NCBI GenBank assembly: GCA_907163375.1
Contig: CAJQUW010010382.1
Span: 85,266 to 149,265, forward strand
DNA: 64,000 bases
Reading direction: 5' to 3'
DNA from: Prostheceraeus crozeri
Lineage: Eukaryota; Platyhelminthes; Polycladida; Euryleptidae
Shown: positions 22,472 through 33,140 of the stretch, in pieces
How the letters are laid out: every line of letters starts with the position of its first letter
How positions within the stretch are numbered: position 1 is the stretch's first letter
Made by a program: the position numbers and the translations under genes
The notes under the pieces: model-generated
What the model saw: the letters and a program-made list of their open reading frames with translations, nothing else
Database searches by the model: none
What the model was told of the DNA's origin: nothing

Positions 22472-24913
22472 TTAACCCGGGAACGCGGAGAAATTTTTTT
22501 CGTGATACAAGGTTCATTTTATTTTTTCTTCATTTGGATGTACTGAAGTAGTTTATATGTAGAGGGATTAGTTTTTATACTGTGTACTTCGGGCTGGGTA
22601 GGACTGGACATAAATGTCCAGTCAGCCGTTAGTGAGTACTTTTTTCATGAATAAAAATGAGCTCTGAGAGGTTTCCATTAGCATCTTTTATTGTATCTAT
22701 CGGTCAATGCACTGAATAAAAAGAGGTTGATAGAAATAAACACAGGTCCGTCCAACACAGCTCTCTTCAAAGATAACTCAGTTCTAGTCATTTCGTGTGA
22801 TAGAGTGCGAAGCAACCAACACAAATGAATACGTTGCATTTGAAGCACTTTGTGTTCGGCTTTGACGTATGGCATTCTTGGCAGATGCCACGCTTCTTTT
22901 CAGCAGCCATTACGATCAAATGCCGGATGTTGTCATACCGCACGATGTCACCACCTGGAACTCCTCGGCGAATGTTGTTCGACTTCGGTGCCCTATGAGC
23001 CGCCGCGTTCTCCAAAATGCAACACACCAGTTCTCTCCTGAAGGCAACTTGACTTTCAGTTGCCTGCGTTTTTCACTCCATGCGTTTTGAACCCACGTGA
23101 ACAATGACCACCACCACTTTTTGCCACCGATTGATATTCGGCAATGGTTTACATGTTGATCCATCCTGTCCGTTCCTCCCATTGCTTCATTGTAGCATTT
23201 AACTACAGCCTGGCGGGAGACTTGAATGGTCCTCTTCTCAGCTCGAGAATATCGACGCACCTTATCTACAGGTAAATCCCCAACGACAGTGGATGCGAGG
23301 GTTACGGTCGCGCTATCCTTCCAGCGAGTCACGATGATATTTCCATCCTCTGTTATTGCCGCTTCACAACATCCTCGTTCCACTTTCTTGAAGTAATCTA
23401 CCTTTCTGATAGGTGGCTGTCCTTGGATGCGATTCGGTCGGATTGTACCTGTTACATCGTAGCCTCGTCGCTGCATCTCCTCTAGGAGTTCGAAAGATGT
23501 GAAGTAATTGTCCAGATGGAAATGGAAAGGGAGATGAACAATGTTTTCACGATACTGTTTCAGTAGATAAAGAACAGATGCACCACTTCGACCACAAAGT
23601 GTCACGTTTTCTTCTGCGTGTTCGGCAATACCTTTTCCTTGGTAAAAGTCCAATGCGAACAGATAACCGTCTGGTGTATTTTGACACCAAGCTTTGAATC
23701 CAAAGCGTATTGGCTTATTTCTGATTGCTTGTTTCAAGCCATGACGTCCGAAATACTTTACCATTGCTTCATCATGGCTAACGCTTCTTTCAGGAACAAA
23801 GTGCTCCATGAAGCGTTTTTGAAGGAATGTCATCAGAGGCCGTAGCTTCCAGTAGCGATCATTGTCATCTGATACACCATTGAAGTGGAGGTTCCGCTTT
23901 ATGGTCTTGAACCGATCCCTTGACATCGAATTGGAGACGATTTCATTTCTTGTATCCTTTCCACATTCCCAATACATGGTGAAGTCGGGAACCGTTGTAT
24001 ATCCCGACTGAAGCAGGATGCCGATGAAGGTGCGAAGCTCCTCTCGTTGGATGTTGGGATTTGGACAATTTTTTCTCTGAGCATACTCATTACTTTCTTG
24101 GCAAATTACATCCAAAAGCCCATCCTTCCAGAATAGTTGAAACAGCTCGTTAGCAGTCTTTCCTACAGCCACTACTACAGCCTACTATGCACATCTTCGA
24201 TTGCAAAGTCTTCATCAGACGGACATCTTCCAAGTTGTGCTGGCGCCAGCAAAACCCTTGCAGGCAATTTAGAAGCATCCTTATCACCTTCGTCCTCGGA
24301 TCCTGAATAGCCATCAGATTGATCTCCGTCTGGAGGCTCCAAGAAGATTTCGATTTCTCCATAGTTGTGCTCCGAATCGCTTTCCAAGACCGCATCCAGG
24401 ATCTCGTTGACCGTCATTCGAGAGCGCCTGCAAAAGTGAAGGATTTTGACATTGTACGGACAGTTAAATTAGCGGAATCATGAGGGGTCAAAAAGTACAT
24501 GTACATAGTAACAGCTGGGTGGACATATATGTCCAGTGAAGGAATTTCATCATACTGTATTTACAAAATGAGATTCAAAGCCAATTGAAACAATTATTTG
24601 TAGTAAAAAGTGTTCTTTCTTCCCGGGCGCATCATTCATTTGAGTCCAAACATCTGTGTTAGGGCAGTTTGCTTACCTTTTAGAATTGCTCATTTCTGAA
24701 ATATATATCTGCTTCACTGAAAGAAAAAGAAAGAGTGTATGCACATGGAAATTTGCTTTGTGTAGTCATGATATCCAGCCTTGAGTGAGGCAATACATCA
24801 TTTGTCAAGATCATAGAACATAAATCGATCATACGAGCATGCGCATAGACATATTCCAAATATTCAAAGATATTTATCAAGTGGACATATCTTATCAGCC
24901 GTTCGCGGGTTAA
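22472..24913 (-). mobile_element. Complete piggyBac-type transposon, 2434 bp between TTAA sites
   Basis: TTAA at 22472-22475 and 24910-24913 flank ends CCCGGGAACG (left) and, inverted on the right, CCCGCGAACG: 10-bp terminal repeats with one mismatch. A 16-bp subterminal palindrome, TGGACATAAATGTCCA (22605-22620), has a partner TGGACATATATGTCCA (24520-24535), likely transposase-binding sites. The transposase lies between them on the minus strand. TTAA duplication with C-rich ends is diagnostic of piggyBac. The element looks structurally whole but its gene is frameshifted. Confidence 0.9.
22788..24417 (-). pseudogene. piggyBac transposase (DDE_Tnp_1_7 family), frame-broken
   Basis: Three frame blocks. 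An acidic N-terminus (24417-24175, starting with ATG) is rich in D/E and G. The catalytic core (24172-22916, 418 codons) has SHDEAMVKYFGRHGLKQAI (Asp at core residue 134), HLDNYFTS (Asp 221) and GGTDRMDQH (Asp 335), corresponding to the piggyBac DDD triad. The C-terminal Cys-rich domain in a further frame (ending at 22788) has CQEC, CFKC and CVGC pairs that would bind zinc and target DNA ends. Frame changes near 24175 and near 23020 break the protein. The first could be an intron, but no good splice pair was found. All three catalytic Asp are kept, so decay is recent. Confidence 0.9.
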
Positions 24914-25212
24914 GCAACTGATTTAAGTTGGTCTTTACGTCACGGCTTTATCAACTGCCAGACAATCCTACTACGAAACCAATTTTTGGATGAAATTTAT
25001 TCGCTTTACAATTGACTTGCTACAATTCATTTCTGTCCTGACCTCAAAGCTGATGATAGGGAGATGTCCGCAGGTTTGAAAAAAACTTAAAACATTCATC
25101 AGTGGCTGTAAACACTGCGTTTCATCTTTAATATTTTGGATTGATTATATGTCATTTTTGTTCAAACACGTGGTGGCCTTGATCAAATTTGTGATGAATT
25201 GTAAGCAATTTA
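24914..25212. other. Short non-coding spacer
   Basis: Nothing recognised between the piggyBac element and the inverted repeat of the next PLE. Confidence 0.4.
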
Positions 25213-25596
25213 GCTAATTTGTCATTATATTTCACGAGGCCTTTCGCCCGTCTCTTTTCAAGTGAAACTTCGGGAAGAAATGAAGTTAGTGTACAACAGT
25301 CTTATATGCAAAATCAAAGAGGAAGTGAATTAAAGTCAAATCCATGGCAGTGGGAGCAGTGGCGTATCCAAGGGGGGGACACGGGGGAATGTCCCCCCCC
25401 CCTCTGAGAGATATGATTTTAACACATAAGTTTATGAAGAAGGAAAGTGCACTCAAACATCAATTCTCAATACATTCTGTGGAGTTGAGCTTTAGTGCTT
25501 GATTTGCCTGGGAGTCTTGTGTCAGAGTGTGACGTTGCTTTCTTACCGATAGCCATTGCCGATAGCGCCGATAACACATTCGTCAAACACTGACTT

Positions 25597-25985
25597 GCAG
25601 TGGCGTAGCGTGTATAGTATTCACAGTATTCAGTGAATACCTATTTATTTCCACTGTGTAAACTTAATGAATTCTATCCATTCTTAAATATAACCAGCTT
25701 TTTGTCCGTTGAAAAATCTTCTTTATTCAACCAAAAAGTATATAAAAGAAATCTGCATTATTTCAAAGTACATTTATGATAAGAGCTCATTAATTGCATC
25801 AATCAACGCTAATTTGGTCTTTGTATGTCTTTTCGGACATTTTTCCTTTGCTCTAAACTTTCCGAACGTGTTCAATGCGCCATCACACGCCTCCTTGATT
25901 ATCTGCACCATGTCGACAGTTCTGTTATCAGTTTTAATTCTCCCAATATGAGGCTACTATTCAACTTGAGCATCTGAACACCACT
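25597..25985 (-). mobile_element. Possible nested hAT fragment
   Basis: Begins with the hAT-like tip CAGTGGCGTAGCG. The minus strand from about 25950 to 25785 is open and protein-like (containing 'EACDGALNTFGKFRAKEK') and ends in TAA before the tip. I do not recognise the protein. The other end (near ACCACTG at about 25980) is tentative and no target duplication was found. Confidence 0.3.
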
Positions 25986-26042
25986 GGTGAGTATTCCAAT
26001 CGTGAATATTCTCTCATTCATAGGATAACAAGTACTCAATTC

Positions 26043-26878
26043 ATAATCGGACTCGTGTTACTCAAGAAAATTTTCGGAATCACAGAACAACTTTCGATCC
26101 AACTTCAGGCTAAGAAGATAGATTTTGTGGCAGCCATGGAAGAAGTTCAACATGTAACTGACATCTTCAGGTCTTGGAGAAGTGAATCAATTGTATTCAT
26201 CAATGGTTACGCAGAAGCCGTGAAGCTGTTTCAGTGCATTACGGACGATCCTTCTGCAGAGTTCGAAACACCACGACTGACATCAAAGCAAAAATATCGT
26301 TCGAATGTGCCTTCTTAATTTAATCAGCATCTGATTATTACAGAAAAGCTACATGGTATCCTTTGGTTGATGCAATCATCTCACAGCTGAACGATCGCTT
26401 CAGTGAATCTTCAAAAACTGCCCTATCTATGTCAAACTTCATACCAGATCGAGTTGCCGATGTCATAGTGGAAGATATGAAACGTATCTTTGAAAAATAT
26501 AAATCCATACTACCAGATAGTCTTGATACTTGTATGATGGAATTCTACAGATGGCAGCGAAAATGGAATTCAATTCCTAAACAAGATTGTCCTTCAAGCG
26601 TTGTGGAAGTCCTGAAGTCGTGTAATTCTGACCTATATCCTAATATCTATATCCTACTGAAAGTGTTTGCTTCAATCCCAGTAACTTCGGCGACTGCAGA
26701 GCGGTCGTTCAGCAAGCTTCGTCAAGTGAAAACGTACCTCCGTTCAACAATGAGTGAAGCACGTTTGACAGGATTGACTTTGCTGGCAATACATGTACAC
26801 AAAGACATTCCACTGGATTACGACTTTGTGATTGATTTGTATAAGACGGAGCACAACTCACGCTTTAAATTGTAATAC
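26043..26878 (+). pseudogene. hAT transposase C-terminal half (ZMYM6/P52rIPK-like)
   Basis: Two blocks in different frames. The first (to 26318) has helical 'ITEQLSIQLQAKKIDFVAAM' and 'PRLTSKQKYRSNVPS', a linker typical of ZMYM/THAP-type hAT transposases. The second (26347-26875) has 'DAIISQLNDRF' and the hAT dimerisation domain: 'FASIPVTSATAERSFSKLR', 'STMSEARLTGLTLLAIH', ending shortly after. The zinc finger and the first catalytic region are missing and a frameshift lies near 26320, so it is inactive. Confidence 0.85.
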
Positions 26879-27364
26879 GTTTACTTAACTCCTAACGGTC
26901 TCTCGTAAAAACATTAGTGTAAAGCTCAGAAAAATGTTATGTTTTTAGCTTCTTTCTTCAGGAAAAGTATTTTTCAGTGCCTGTATATTGTTCTGTAATT
27001 TCACTGTACTGATAGAGGATATCTGAAGTATACATGTAGAAGATGCGTACACTAATAATACTGTTTGCGTCACTGTTTAGTTTTATAATAATCTGTACCT
27101 GTTCAGTTTTACTGAATTCAATTTTAGGACGTTACGGTATATCAAAATGTGGGATATCAAAATTCGGGATTAGCGAAAATGAATATGAAAGCGAAGATTA
27201 AATTATCGATAATATTACATGCGACTATGATTATACTATTTATGATTATTATATTTCTTTGCGTTGAATATGCATAATCTTCGTGGTAGGCCAAAAAATT
27301 TATTAATTTTTGTACCCCCCCTTTTCAAAATCCTGGATACGCCCCTGAGTGGGAGAGTCAATAC

Positions 27365-27780
27365 TGATTTTTTTTGGATACACAATACTGGACGGAGATC
27401 GCGGATGAACATGGCTTCCAAATAGAGTAGAAGCAGTGGATGGCGTGACGTCACGATGCGGTTGAAGTATGACAGTTTTGGTCTGTCAGCTGTGAATGAA
27501 GGGCAGACGATCACGTGTCGTGTTACTGCGCTGTTTGGCTCCGCTGATGATCTCGGTCTTGTGTATCCTCGCATGGCCAACGTCGGCAGGTGTTCGGCCG
27601 CACTTCTCTGAAGCCATTTCTCTGTACGCCCAACATAACTGTCGCCCCAGCTACATTCAAATTTGTAGACTACGTTGGACGCACAGGAGAGAGGCAGCGG
27701 ATCCTTGAGAGATCGGACCGGAATGCGCTTAGTGGTGAAGGCAATCTGGGGCTCAACAGCAGGGAGCGCCAGAGCAGTTG
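27365..27780 (-). pseudogene. Penelope-like GIY-YIG endonuclease remnant
   Basis: From about 27780 leftward the minus strand reads 'PQIAFTTKRIPVRSLKD', 'SNVVYKFECSWGDSYVGRTE', 'RSAAEHLP', 'SAVTRHVIVC', 'SYFNRIV', 'LYLEAMFIRDLRPVLCIQ'. These are the ordered motifs of a canonical PLE C-terminal nuclease. One Cys of the usual CxC is replaced (C-S-W-G-D). The hAT insertion interrupts the element just downstream, at 27348. Confidence 0.85.
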
Positions 27781-27897
27781 ACGTCTTTCATTTTGTATTC
27801 ATTTCACCGTTGTACGCCAACCTTATTTCTTCCCGAAGTTTCACTTGAAAAGAGTCGCGCGAAAGGTCTCGTGAAATATAATGACAAATCAGCTTAT

Positions 27898-29132
27898 TTG
27901 TTTATAAGTCATTTTAATTTTCCGTGGATTCAGCTAGGAAATATATGCCTAAGCAAATGAGACAAAATTTGTCTGCGGGAGTTTGATTCCTACCACGAAA
28001 TTAGTCCCCTCATTGCTTCATTTTCGCTTGAGCTCGTTCTTAGCCTTGACATCGACCTTTACCTCGGTTTTCATGTGATCAGCATGTAATTATGAAAAAT
28101 TGTCATCACAATTTGTACAGTTAAAGCGAGTTTTTTAAATTAAATCAACCGTCGTTCAATGTTGGCACGTTTACAATGTCTGTGACCTTGTGATGCCTTT
28201 CAGATTCTCTACTCAGTTTGTAAAGCTTTCAGACCATAAAGCCCTTGTGCAATGATAAAATCGATGAAAATCTCTAATAGATAGCTAAATGCATGCATAG
28301 CAAAACAAGTTAATAAAATTATTAGTATTTAGTTCTCAGCGATCAGTTTGGATGACCAGATAAGCGAACGAGATAAAGTCTGGTAACTAACGTGTTTGAT
28401 CTGTGTAACGGGAATTGATTATCATAAAATCAATAGATTAGTTTTCAAATTCCAAGCTCGAATTCAAATAATGTACTTTTGCATGACATTCAGCTACGTG
28501 AGCGCCTATATCGGATGGAGACTATCGTGTTAACTCTAATGAATGCGCTACCACCAACATGAAAACCTCAAAATGTGAATATATGACGTTCATTAGTATC
28601 AGCATCCACAAGAATTTGTAGACACAAGTGATGAAGTGATAATGGAATCATATCCAAGTAAGTGATGTGGTTTTCAGGAAATACAGAATATCGAGTGCAT
28701 CAAAATAATTTTCAGGGTCAAATTTCAGAAAAAATGAAAGTTTTCAAAATTTAATTGGAGATAGGTAAAATAGAATATAATCTGCAGCTTTTAATTTTTG
28801 CTGCAAATCATATTTTCAGCACATAACATATCTATGTCACGCAACAAACTGTCAAATTCCTCCGAAATCGTTCGCATTGGAGAATTCGATCGACTTATCG
28901 TTTAAACTGAAGGAGAATACTGACGATGCTTATCAGCCTCCTCGTACGATTTCCTTTGAAATTCAGTTTGTTAGTCATACTGAGAAAGCACGTCTCGGTC
29001 ACCGGGTATCGAGAAAAAATGTGTCAAAGAATTTATCGTCAATCAGCAAGTGCAGTCTGCGAAGGTGAATAGTGGACAATCTTAAATTTTTCTGGAATGT
29101 CAGAATTGTCAATCACTAGAGTAGGTAGAGAA
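27898..29132. other. Non-coding stretch
   Basis: No ends, arrays or motifs recognised. Confidence 0.45.
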
Positions 29133-29958
29133 GGTAGACTGGTAACTCCGCAAATATTAAATTCCCAATGTGTATACACTTTCGATTTTATTAAATGAAC
29201 TAAAGGGGATATAGTTGGAAATTGATACCAAAAGTGAGATATGCAAATTTTTGAAGTTTTGAAGACATTGCCACGGAATTGACTGATTCTATTGTAATGC
29301 AGAAGGAATGATGGTATTTTACAGATTCTCAGTGTCATGACAGCCTTGGAGATTTAATGCTTGTTAAATAAGCAATTCGATGGCTTCCAATTACTTTCAT
29401 GCTCAACCTCTAGAGTATTTTCTTAAGCATGATCCACAGGCAACCTGCCACTGGCAGAGCAAAATAACGGAATCAAAAGACAATGACTTCAGTAAAACTT
29501 TGGAAGATGTAAATGGGTCCACATCACTATTCAGATTCTAGAAATGAAATATGAACTTAGTGAATCATAAAATCATGCCGGTGAAATTTGAATTAAAAAC
29601 TTGAAATTTCAGCCAAGAAAGCACGAATAATATCGCGACTTTTTCATGAAGACTTTCATTATGATACAATTCATGAAATTCCCTTGATAATCAGCTTAAT
29701 TTCCGCTTAGTTAGGATGCTTAGTAGCAAATATTCATTCCTTTTGATATCCAACTTGTTTCATACTACTGATTTAGGAGAGTCATCTCGGTAGTATGTAA
29801 ATTTGCAAAATTTTGACTTTTTTCAAAACTGCTCAAATAATTATTTGGACCACGGGAACATAATCTCCGCAAAAAACTGAATCTTTTCATACAAAAATTT
29901 TCACTGTATACAGATACTTTACTGAGTCGACACTCTACATGTATATCACTACTCTATG
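29133..29958. repeat. Interspersed repeat R2, copy 1
   Basis: Directly repeated at 34089-35082 with moderate divergence. Shared blocks include TTCGATTTTATTAAATGAAC, ATTGCCACGGAATTGA, AATCATGCCGGTGAAATTTG and GAGTCGACACTCTAC. Both copies end at CTACTCTATG (29958; 35082). No reading frame is conserved, and the family is unknown to me. Confidence 0.75.
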
Positions 29959-30600
29959 GTCAATCAATTCCCCATCAAATCGTTTTCGCTCAAATAATGA
30001 CAGTAATCTGCTAGACATTATTATATATGCACTGTACAGGGTGGGTCCAAAAAAGAATATGAGCCTACACAACAATTATGGGAAATGTATTTTCACTCTG
30101 TTTGCTCAAAAGTGTTAGTTTTTCATAAGGAATCCTACAGAAGAATATATCTAGAATTATCAGCACTTTGCATACAGCGAAAATTCAATTCTTGCAATGA
30201 TTTATAGCATCAAATACAATCATACTCAATACGCACGGAACATAAATCAATCTGAAGATGTCAACCATCACCTGGCCTCTCCAACACAAAACTGAAACTG
30301 GACGGTTGGCGTAAAAGAAATTATGATGTTCGATGTATTTTTAAGGATGCTTATTTTATTTCTGCTTTGCCACCAAAACAAACATGTTATCATCGTTCTT
30401 CATAAAGATTTCAAAACTTCAAAATGAATTTTATGTCTCTGCGTAATCATGTCTAATATACTACTATTATAGGTAGGCCTGTATGTATTGTGCGAAATAT
30501 GTGACAAAAATTGGGCTGTAATTGGGCTGAACCGGCGCGCAGTTCACCGGTTCTAGGGCCGGTGCACCGAAAGCAAATTTGCTTTTTTATTGTGTAGTTT
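29959..30600. other. Non-coding; a mariner-like terminal word
   Basis: TACAGGGTGGGTCCAAAAAA near 30037 looks like one end of a mariner-type MITE, but no partner end was found. GC-rich ACCGGCGCGCAGTTCACCGG at 30531-30550 and CCGGTGCACCG nearby are short inverted words. No gene. Confidence 0.35.
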
Positions 30601-31211
30601 CTATCTAATTTTGTCAATGAATACAACTGTGCCTGCGGAGCAGGTTATGCCGGCAGAACAGAGAGACCGGCACTACTGCAGTTTAGTGCACCCTAAAACA
30701 ACGGCGCATTCTTCCGAAAACGATGACTACGCACAATACACCGAAGCGCGCGCTCGGTGTAATGTGCGAAGACGAAGACGAAGACACACGAAGACACAAA
30801 GACACTCATTTATAACTATAGGGAAGAACGAACGGCATTCATTCTGTTGATTAAATCATGTTGTTCTCACATGCATTTTAGGGGGCACTAAACTGCAGTA
30901 GGGGTAAAAGAGGGTGCACTAAACTGCAGTAGTGCCGAGAGACCTTTCAACAAGCGCATCAGTGAACATCTGCCGAAATGATGCTTAGAGGGAAGACAGC
31001 AGCCACGCTCAAAAGCCAAGCCATTATTCGCAATAACGCAGATATGTATAATATGTGCCGCCAACACAGACCTTCGACAGAATTGTTTCGTGTCCTAAAG
31101 CAGTGTTTCACCAGTCTTCGTCTGCGCATAACGGAAGCGGTGTGTATTCGTTTTTTTGACAAGCCGTCATTGTGTGTCCGAAAAATGAGTATCTGTTTGA
31201 TTGTCAGCTGA
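30601..31211 (+). pseudogene. Penelope-like GIY-YIG endonuclease, split by a MITE
   Basis: Before the MITE the plus strand reads 'SNFVNEYNCACGAGYAGRTER'. After it come 'FNKRISEHLPK' and, with a frame change, 'FRVLKQCFTSLRLRITEAVC' and 'DKPSLC', ending at a TGA at 31209-31211. These are the CxC, Y-x-GRT, R-I-x-EHLP, EA and P-x-L motifs of the canonical PLE nuclease. The MITE (30669-30936) with its duplicated GAGAGACC sits inside the GRT-ERP segment; ignoring it and one copy of the duplication, the frame is continuous across the join. Later frame changes show the copy was already decaying or has decayed since. Confidence 0.85.
30669..30936. mobile_element. 268-bp MITE with 26-bp perfect terminal inverted repeats
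   Basis: The left end begins GGCACTACTGCAGTTTAGTG and the right end is its exact complement, perfect over 26 bases. GAGAGACC is repeated exactly at 30661-30668 and 30937-30944. A second copy of the right-end core, GGGGGCACTAAACTGCAGTA, lies just inside the right end, and a (GAAGAC)n tract occurs at about 30767-30800. An 8-bp duplication with GG-starting ends fits hAT, Merlin or P-like superfamilies; no coding part is present to decide. Perfect ends and duplication point to a young insertion. Confidence 0.93.
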
Positions 31212-31310
31212 TTCTGCAATAATTTTACTATTCCTTTTCTTTCCTTTTTCTTTCTTTCGTTAATTTATTTGTATCAAAATTTATCTTTGTCGTATATTTT
31301 CATTATAATT

Positions 31311-31583
31311 TTATTTAATATTTTTTTCAAATTCTTTTCTACTAGAGATAATAAAACCAATAATAGCGCGCTTTACATCCATCTCAGAGATGAACATAGG
31401 GGGATAGGCGGCATCGGAAACTTTCAAGTCGGCTTCATTCATAAACTGTTCAGCACTCGAGACACAACAATAGCAGAGGCAAAAGCAATAACACATCTCA
31501 AACCTACAATAAACAGGAAACACGAAGACTACAATCTCTCTTCACAGTTCGACAGTCACGCATGCAACCAATACACTTTTTAA
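31311..31583 (+). pseudogene. Second PLE-type GIY-YIG C-terminal fragment
   Basis: The frame contains 'NNSALYIHLRDEHRG', 'NFQVGFIHKLFSTRD' and 'TIAEAKAITHLKPTINRKHE', the S-A-x-x-x-H, F..., EA-x-x-I and L-K-P-x-I-N motifs of GIY-YIG nucleases in PLEs. It follows the first PLE fragment by about 100 bases but is a separate domain copy, so two different PLE insertions are juxtaposed. Which PLE clade it belongs to is unclear. Confidence 0.65.
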
Positions 31584-31995
31584 CATAACTCGCATCTTAG
31601 AATAAAACTCCACACTGTTGCATCTTGGCCGTTACCATCAACCGATAGAAGGCGCAGGACGCCGAAGGCCCGTCTGAAGCGTGTTTTACTTTTCCACTTA
31701 AAATTATAAACCTCGACAAAACTTTGGGGAGTTTTGCTGATTCTTAACAGTTTCCATGCAATCATGTTGCATTTTCTTTCTTAACTGTCAATATTCTCAT
31801 CAAGTGACTTTACCTTTCACAGTATGTTGTTTGTTGTGCTTCTCACCTTCAGACTACTTTCAACATGATTTGCATGCGTTCATTTTCTGTCAATCCCGTA
31901 TAAATTCTGTGAATATCATTTTTGTGATGTGGACAGTCTGTTTGTTCATCTGTAACAATGACATCGGTTTTTGATGACGTCTTCGTCAACTTTAA
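31584..31995. other. Non-coding, nothing recognised
   Basis: No motif, repeat or terminal structure beyond the TAA target copy of the adjacent MITE. Confidence 0.45.
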
Positions 31996-32185
31996 GGCCT
32001 CAGCCACACTGAAAGCAAAGCAGACACGAGCGTCTCGAGCAAACGTATGTCCGTAAGTTGTAATCGCTCTGGTTTGCTTTGCTCGCAATGTGGCAGTCAA
32101 CAAGGGCTGTAATGGTAACTTTACATTTGCTGCAAAATGCTTTGCTCGGAAAAGCTTGGAAAAGCTCGCAGTGTGACTGAGGCCT
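31996..32185. mobile_element. PIF/Harbinger-like MITE, 190 bp
   Basis: Left end GGCCTCAGCCACACTG and inverted right end GGCCTCAGTCACACTG match at 15 of 16 positions. TAA is present at 31993-31995 and 32186-32188, the 3-bp TWA target duplication of PIF/Harbinger. Subterminal GTTTGCTTTGCTCG words repeat inside. No coding capacity. Confidence 0.88.
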
Positions 32186-33140
32186 AACAGCGATTCGGGC
32201 AAGCTATCCGGTTGTGAGGAATGTCGTATTTCTGCCTACTGATGAAGAATTCCACCCTAACAGTGCAATCAAAGTCACAAAAATGACATCTCATTTTGAG
32301 TTTTTAAATGAATACCGGATCATTACGCTAATGAGTGTATCAAACTCAGACGTACATGGATCTACATGAACAAATGGGATTTTGTAATGTTTGACGATCT
32401 GTAACTCGCAAGACGACTGGAATTAAAACTTAAGAATTGTCGTTTTGCTAATGTTGGGTGACAATATACAAATTAAGAATGATGAGAAGCTTGTACGCGA
32501 ATTTAGGAAGAAAATGTCAGCAACTCACGGACTAAGAATCCTAAATGGACCTCCGTGTTCTCAACGCACTATTTCATGTGCAATTTCAATTATAATTAAT
32601 TCATTCAATCATTCTCTTCGTCACAGCAAATTGGAGAGAGAGCATGCAGTGTAATTATTCCAACTAGGAAGACATAAGTCATTTCTATTTATTAATCAAA
32701 TTCAAAACTTAAAATTTCTATTTCAATAAAATAAAAATTTTTGAAAATCGCGGCTTCGTCATAAAATAACCGATTCATCTCCCTATGTTGAGAAAAAATC
32801 TGAAAAAATGAAGAATAATCGATAAGTTGGATTATATTTGGATATTCATGACAAATGATTTAAGACCAAAAAAATTTCAATTCCCGCAATCTCAGAATTT
32901 CGGATTCTCACATTGAATACCGCGCACCCTGCTGTTCCTCCTCTTGCTAAGACATAGGCCATCTTAGCAATTTGATCTAGCGGCTACACCGGCGAGCGAT
33001 CCGTCCGAAGACTTTTTCGGCATCCAGTAACATTATCACATCACAGAGACTACTTGAAGTCGAGAAATGTCGAAATGCTGACTTTCTTGCATAATAGTCT
33101 GTAGATATCCGTGACATTGCCTCGTGACAATCTCCTTTGC
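32186..33140. other. Non-coding stretch
   Basis: Nothing recognised. A short open frame at 32445-32654 (+) has no recognisable domain. Confidence 0.45.

Larger units (their letters stand above)
25357..27347 (+). mobile_element. hAT element with perfect 8-bp target duplication, 1991 bp
   Basis: Left end CAGTGGCGTATCCA pairs with the inverted right end CAGGGGCGTATCCA. AGTGGGAG is repeated exactly at 25349-25356 and 27348-27355. G-runs follow the left end and C-runs precede the right end. The element carries a 5'-truncated transposase (26043-26878) and lies within a PLE remnant. A second hAT-type tip, CAGTGGCGTAGCG, occurs inside at 25598, suggesting a further nested or rearranged hAT piece that removed the transposase N-terminus. 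Confidence 0.9.
25213..27897 (-). mobile_element. PLE remnant bounded by ~80-bp inverted repeats, split by a hAT element
   Basis: 25213-25295 and 27819-27897 are inverted copies sharing TTTGTCATTATATTTCACGA and CAAGTGAAACTTCGGGAAGA. Between them are a PLE endonuclease (27365-27780, -) and a hAT insertion (25357-27347). On the minus strand the repeat contains TTTCAC, then a CTTGAAAAG-like core, GAAA, GGTC and GTGAAA, i.e. stem I complementarity around a degenerate hammerhead core. Hammerhead-bearing terminal repeats that can be inverted are known for PLEs. Confidence 0.65.

Noticed and set aside
30037-30060. Mariner element start (ACAGGGTGGGTCC)
   Set aside because: No inverted partner or transposase remnant was found within several kilobases.
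30762-30800. Coding repeat (GAAGAC)n
   Set aside because: It lies inside a MITE with clear ends; it is a simple-sequence tract.
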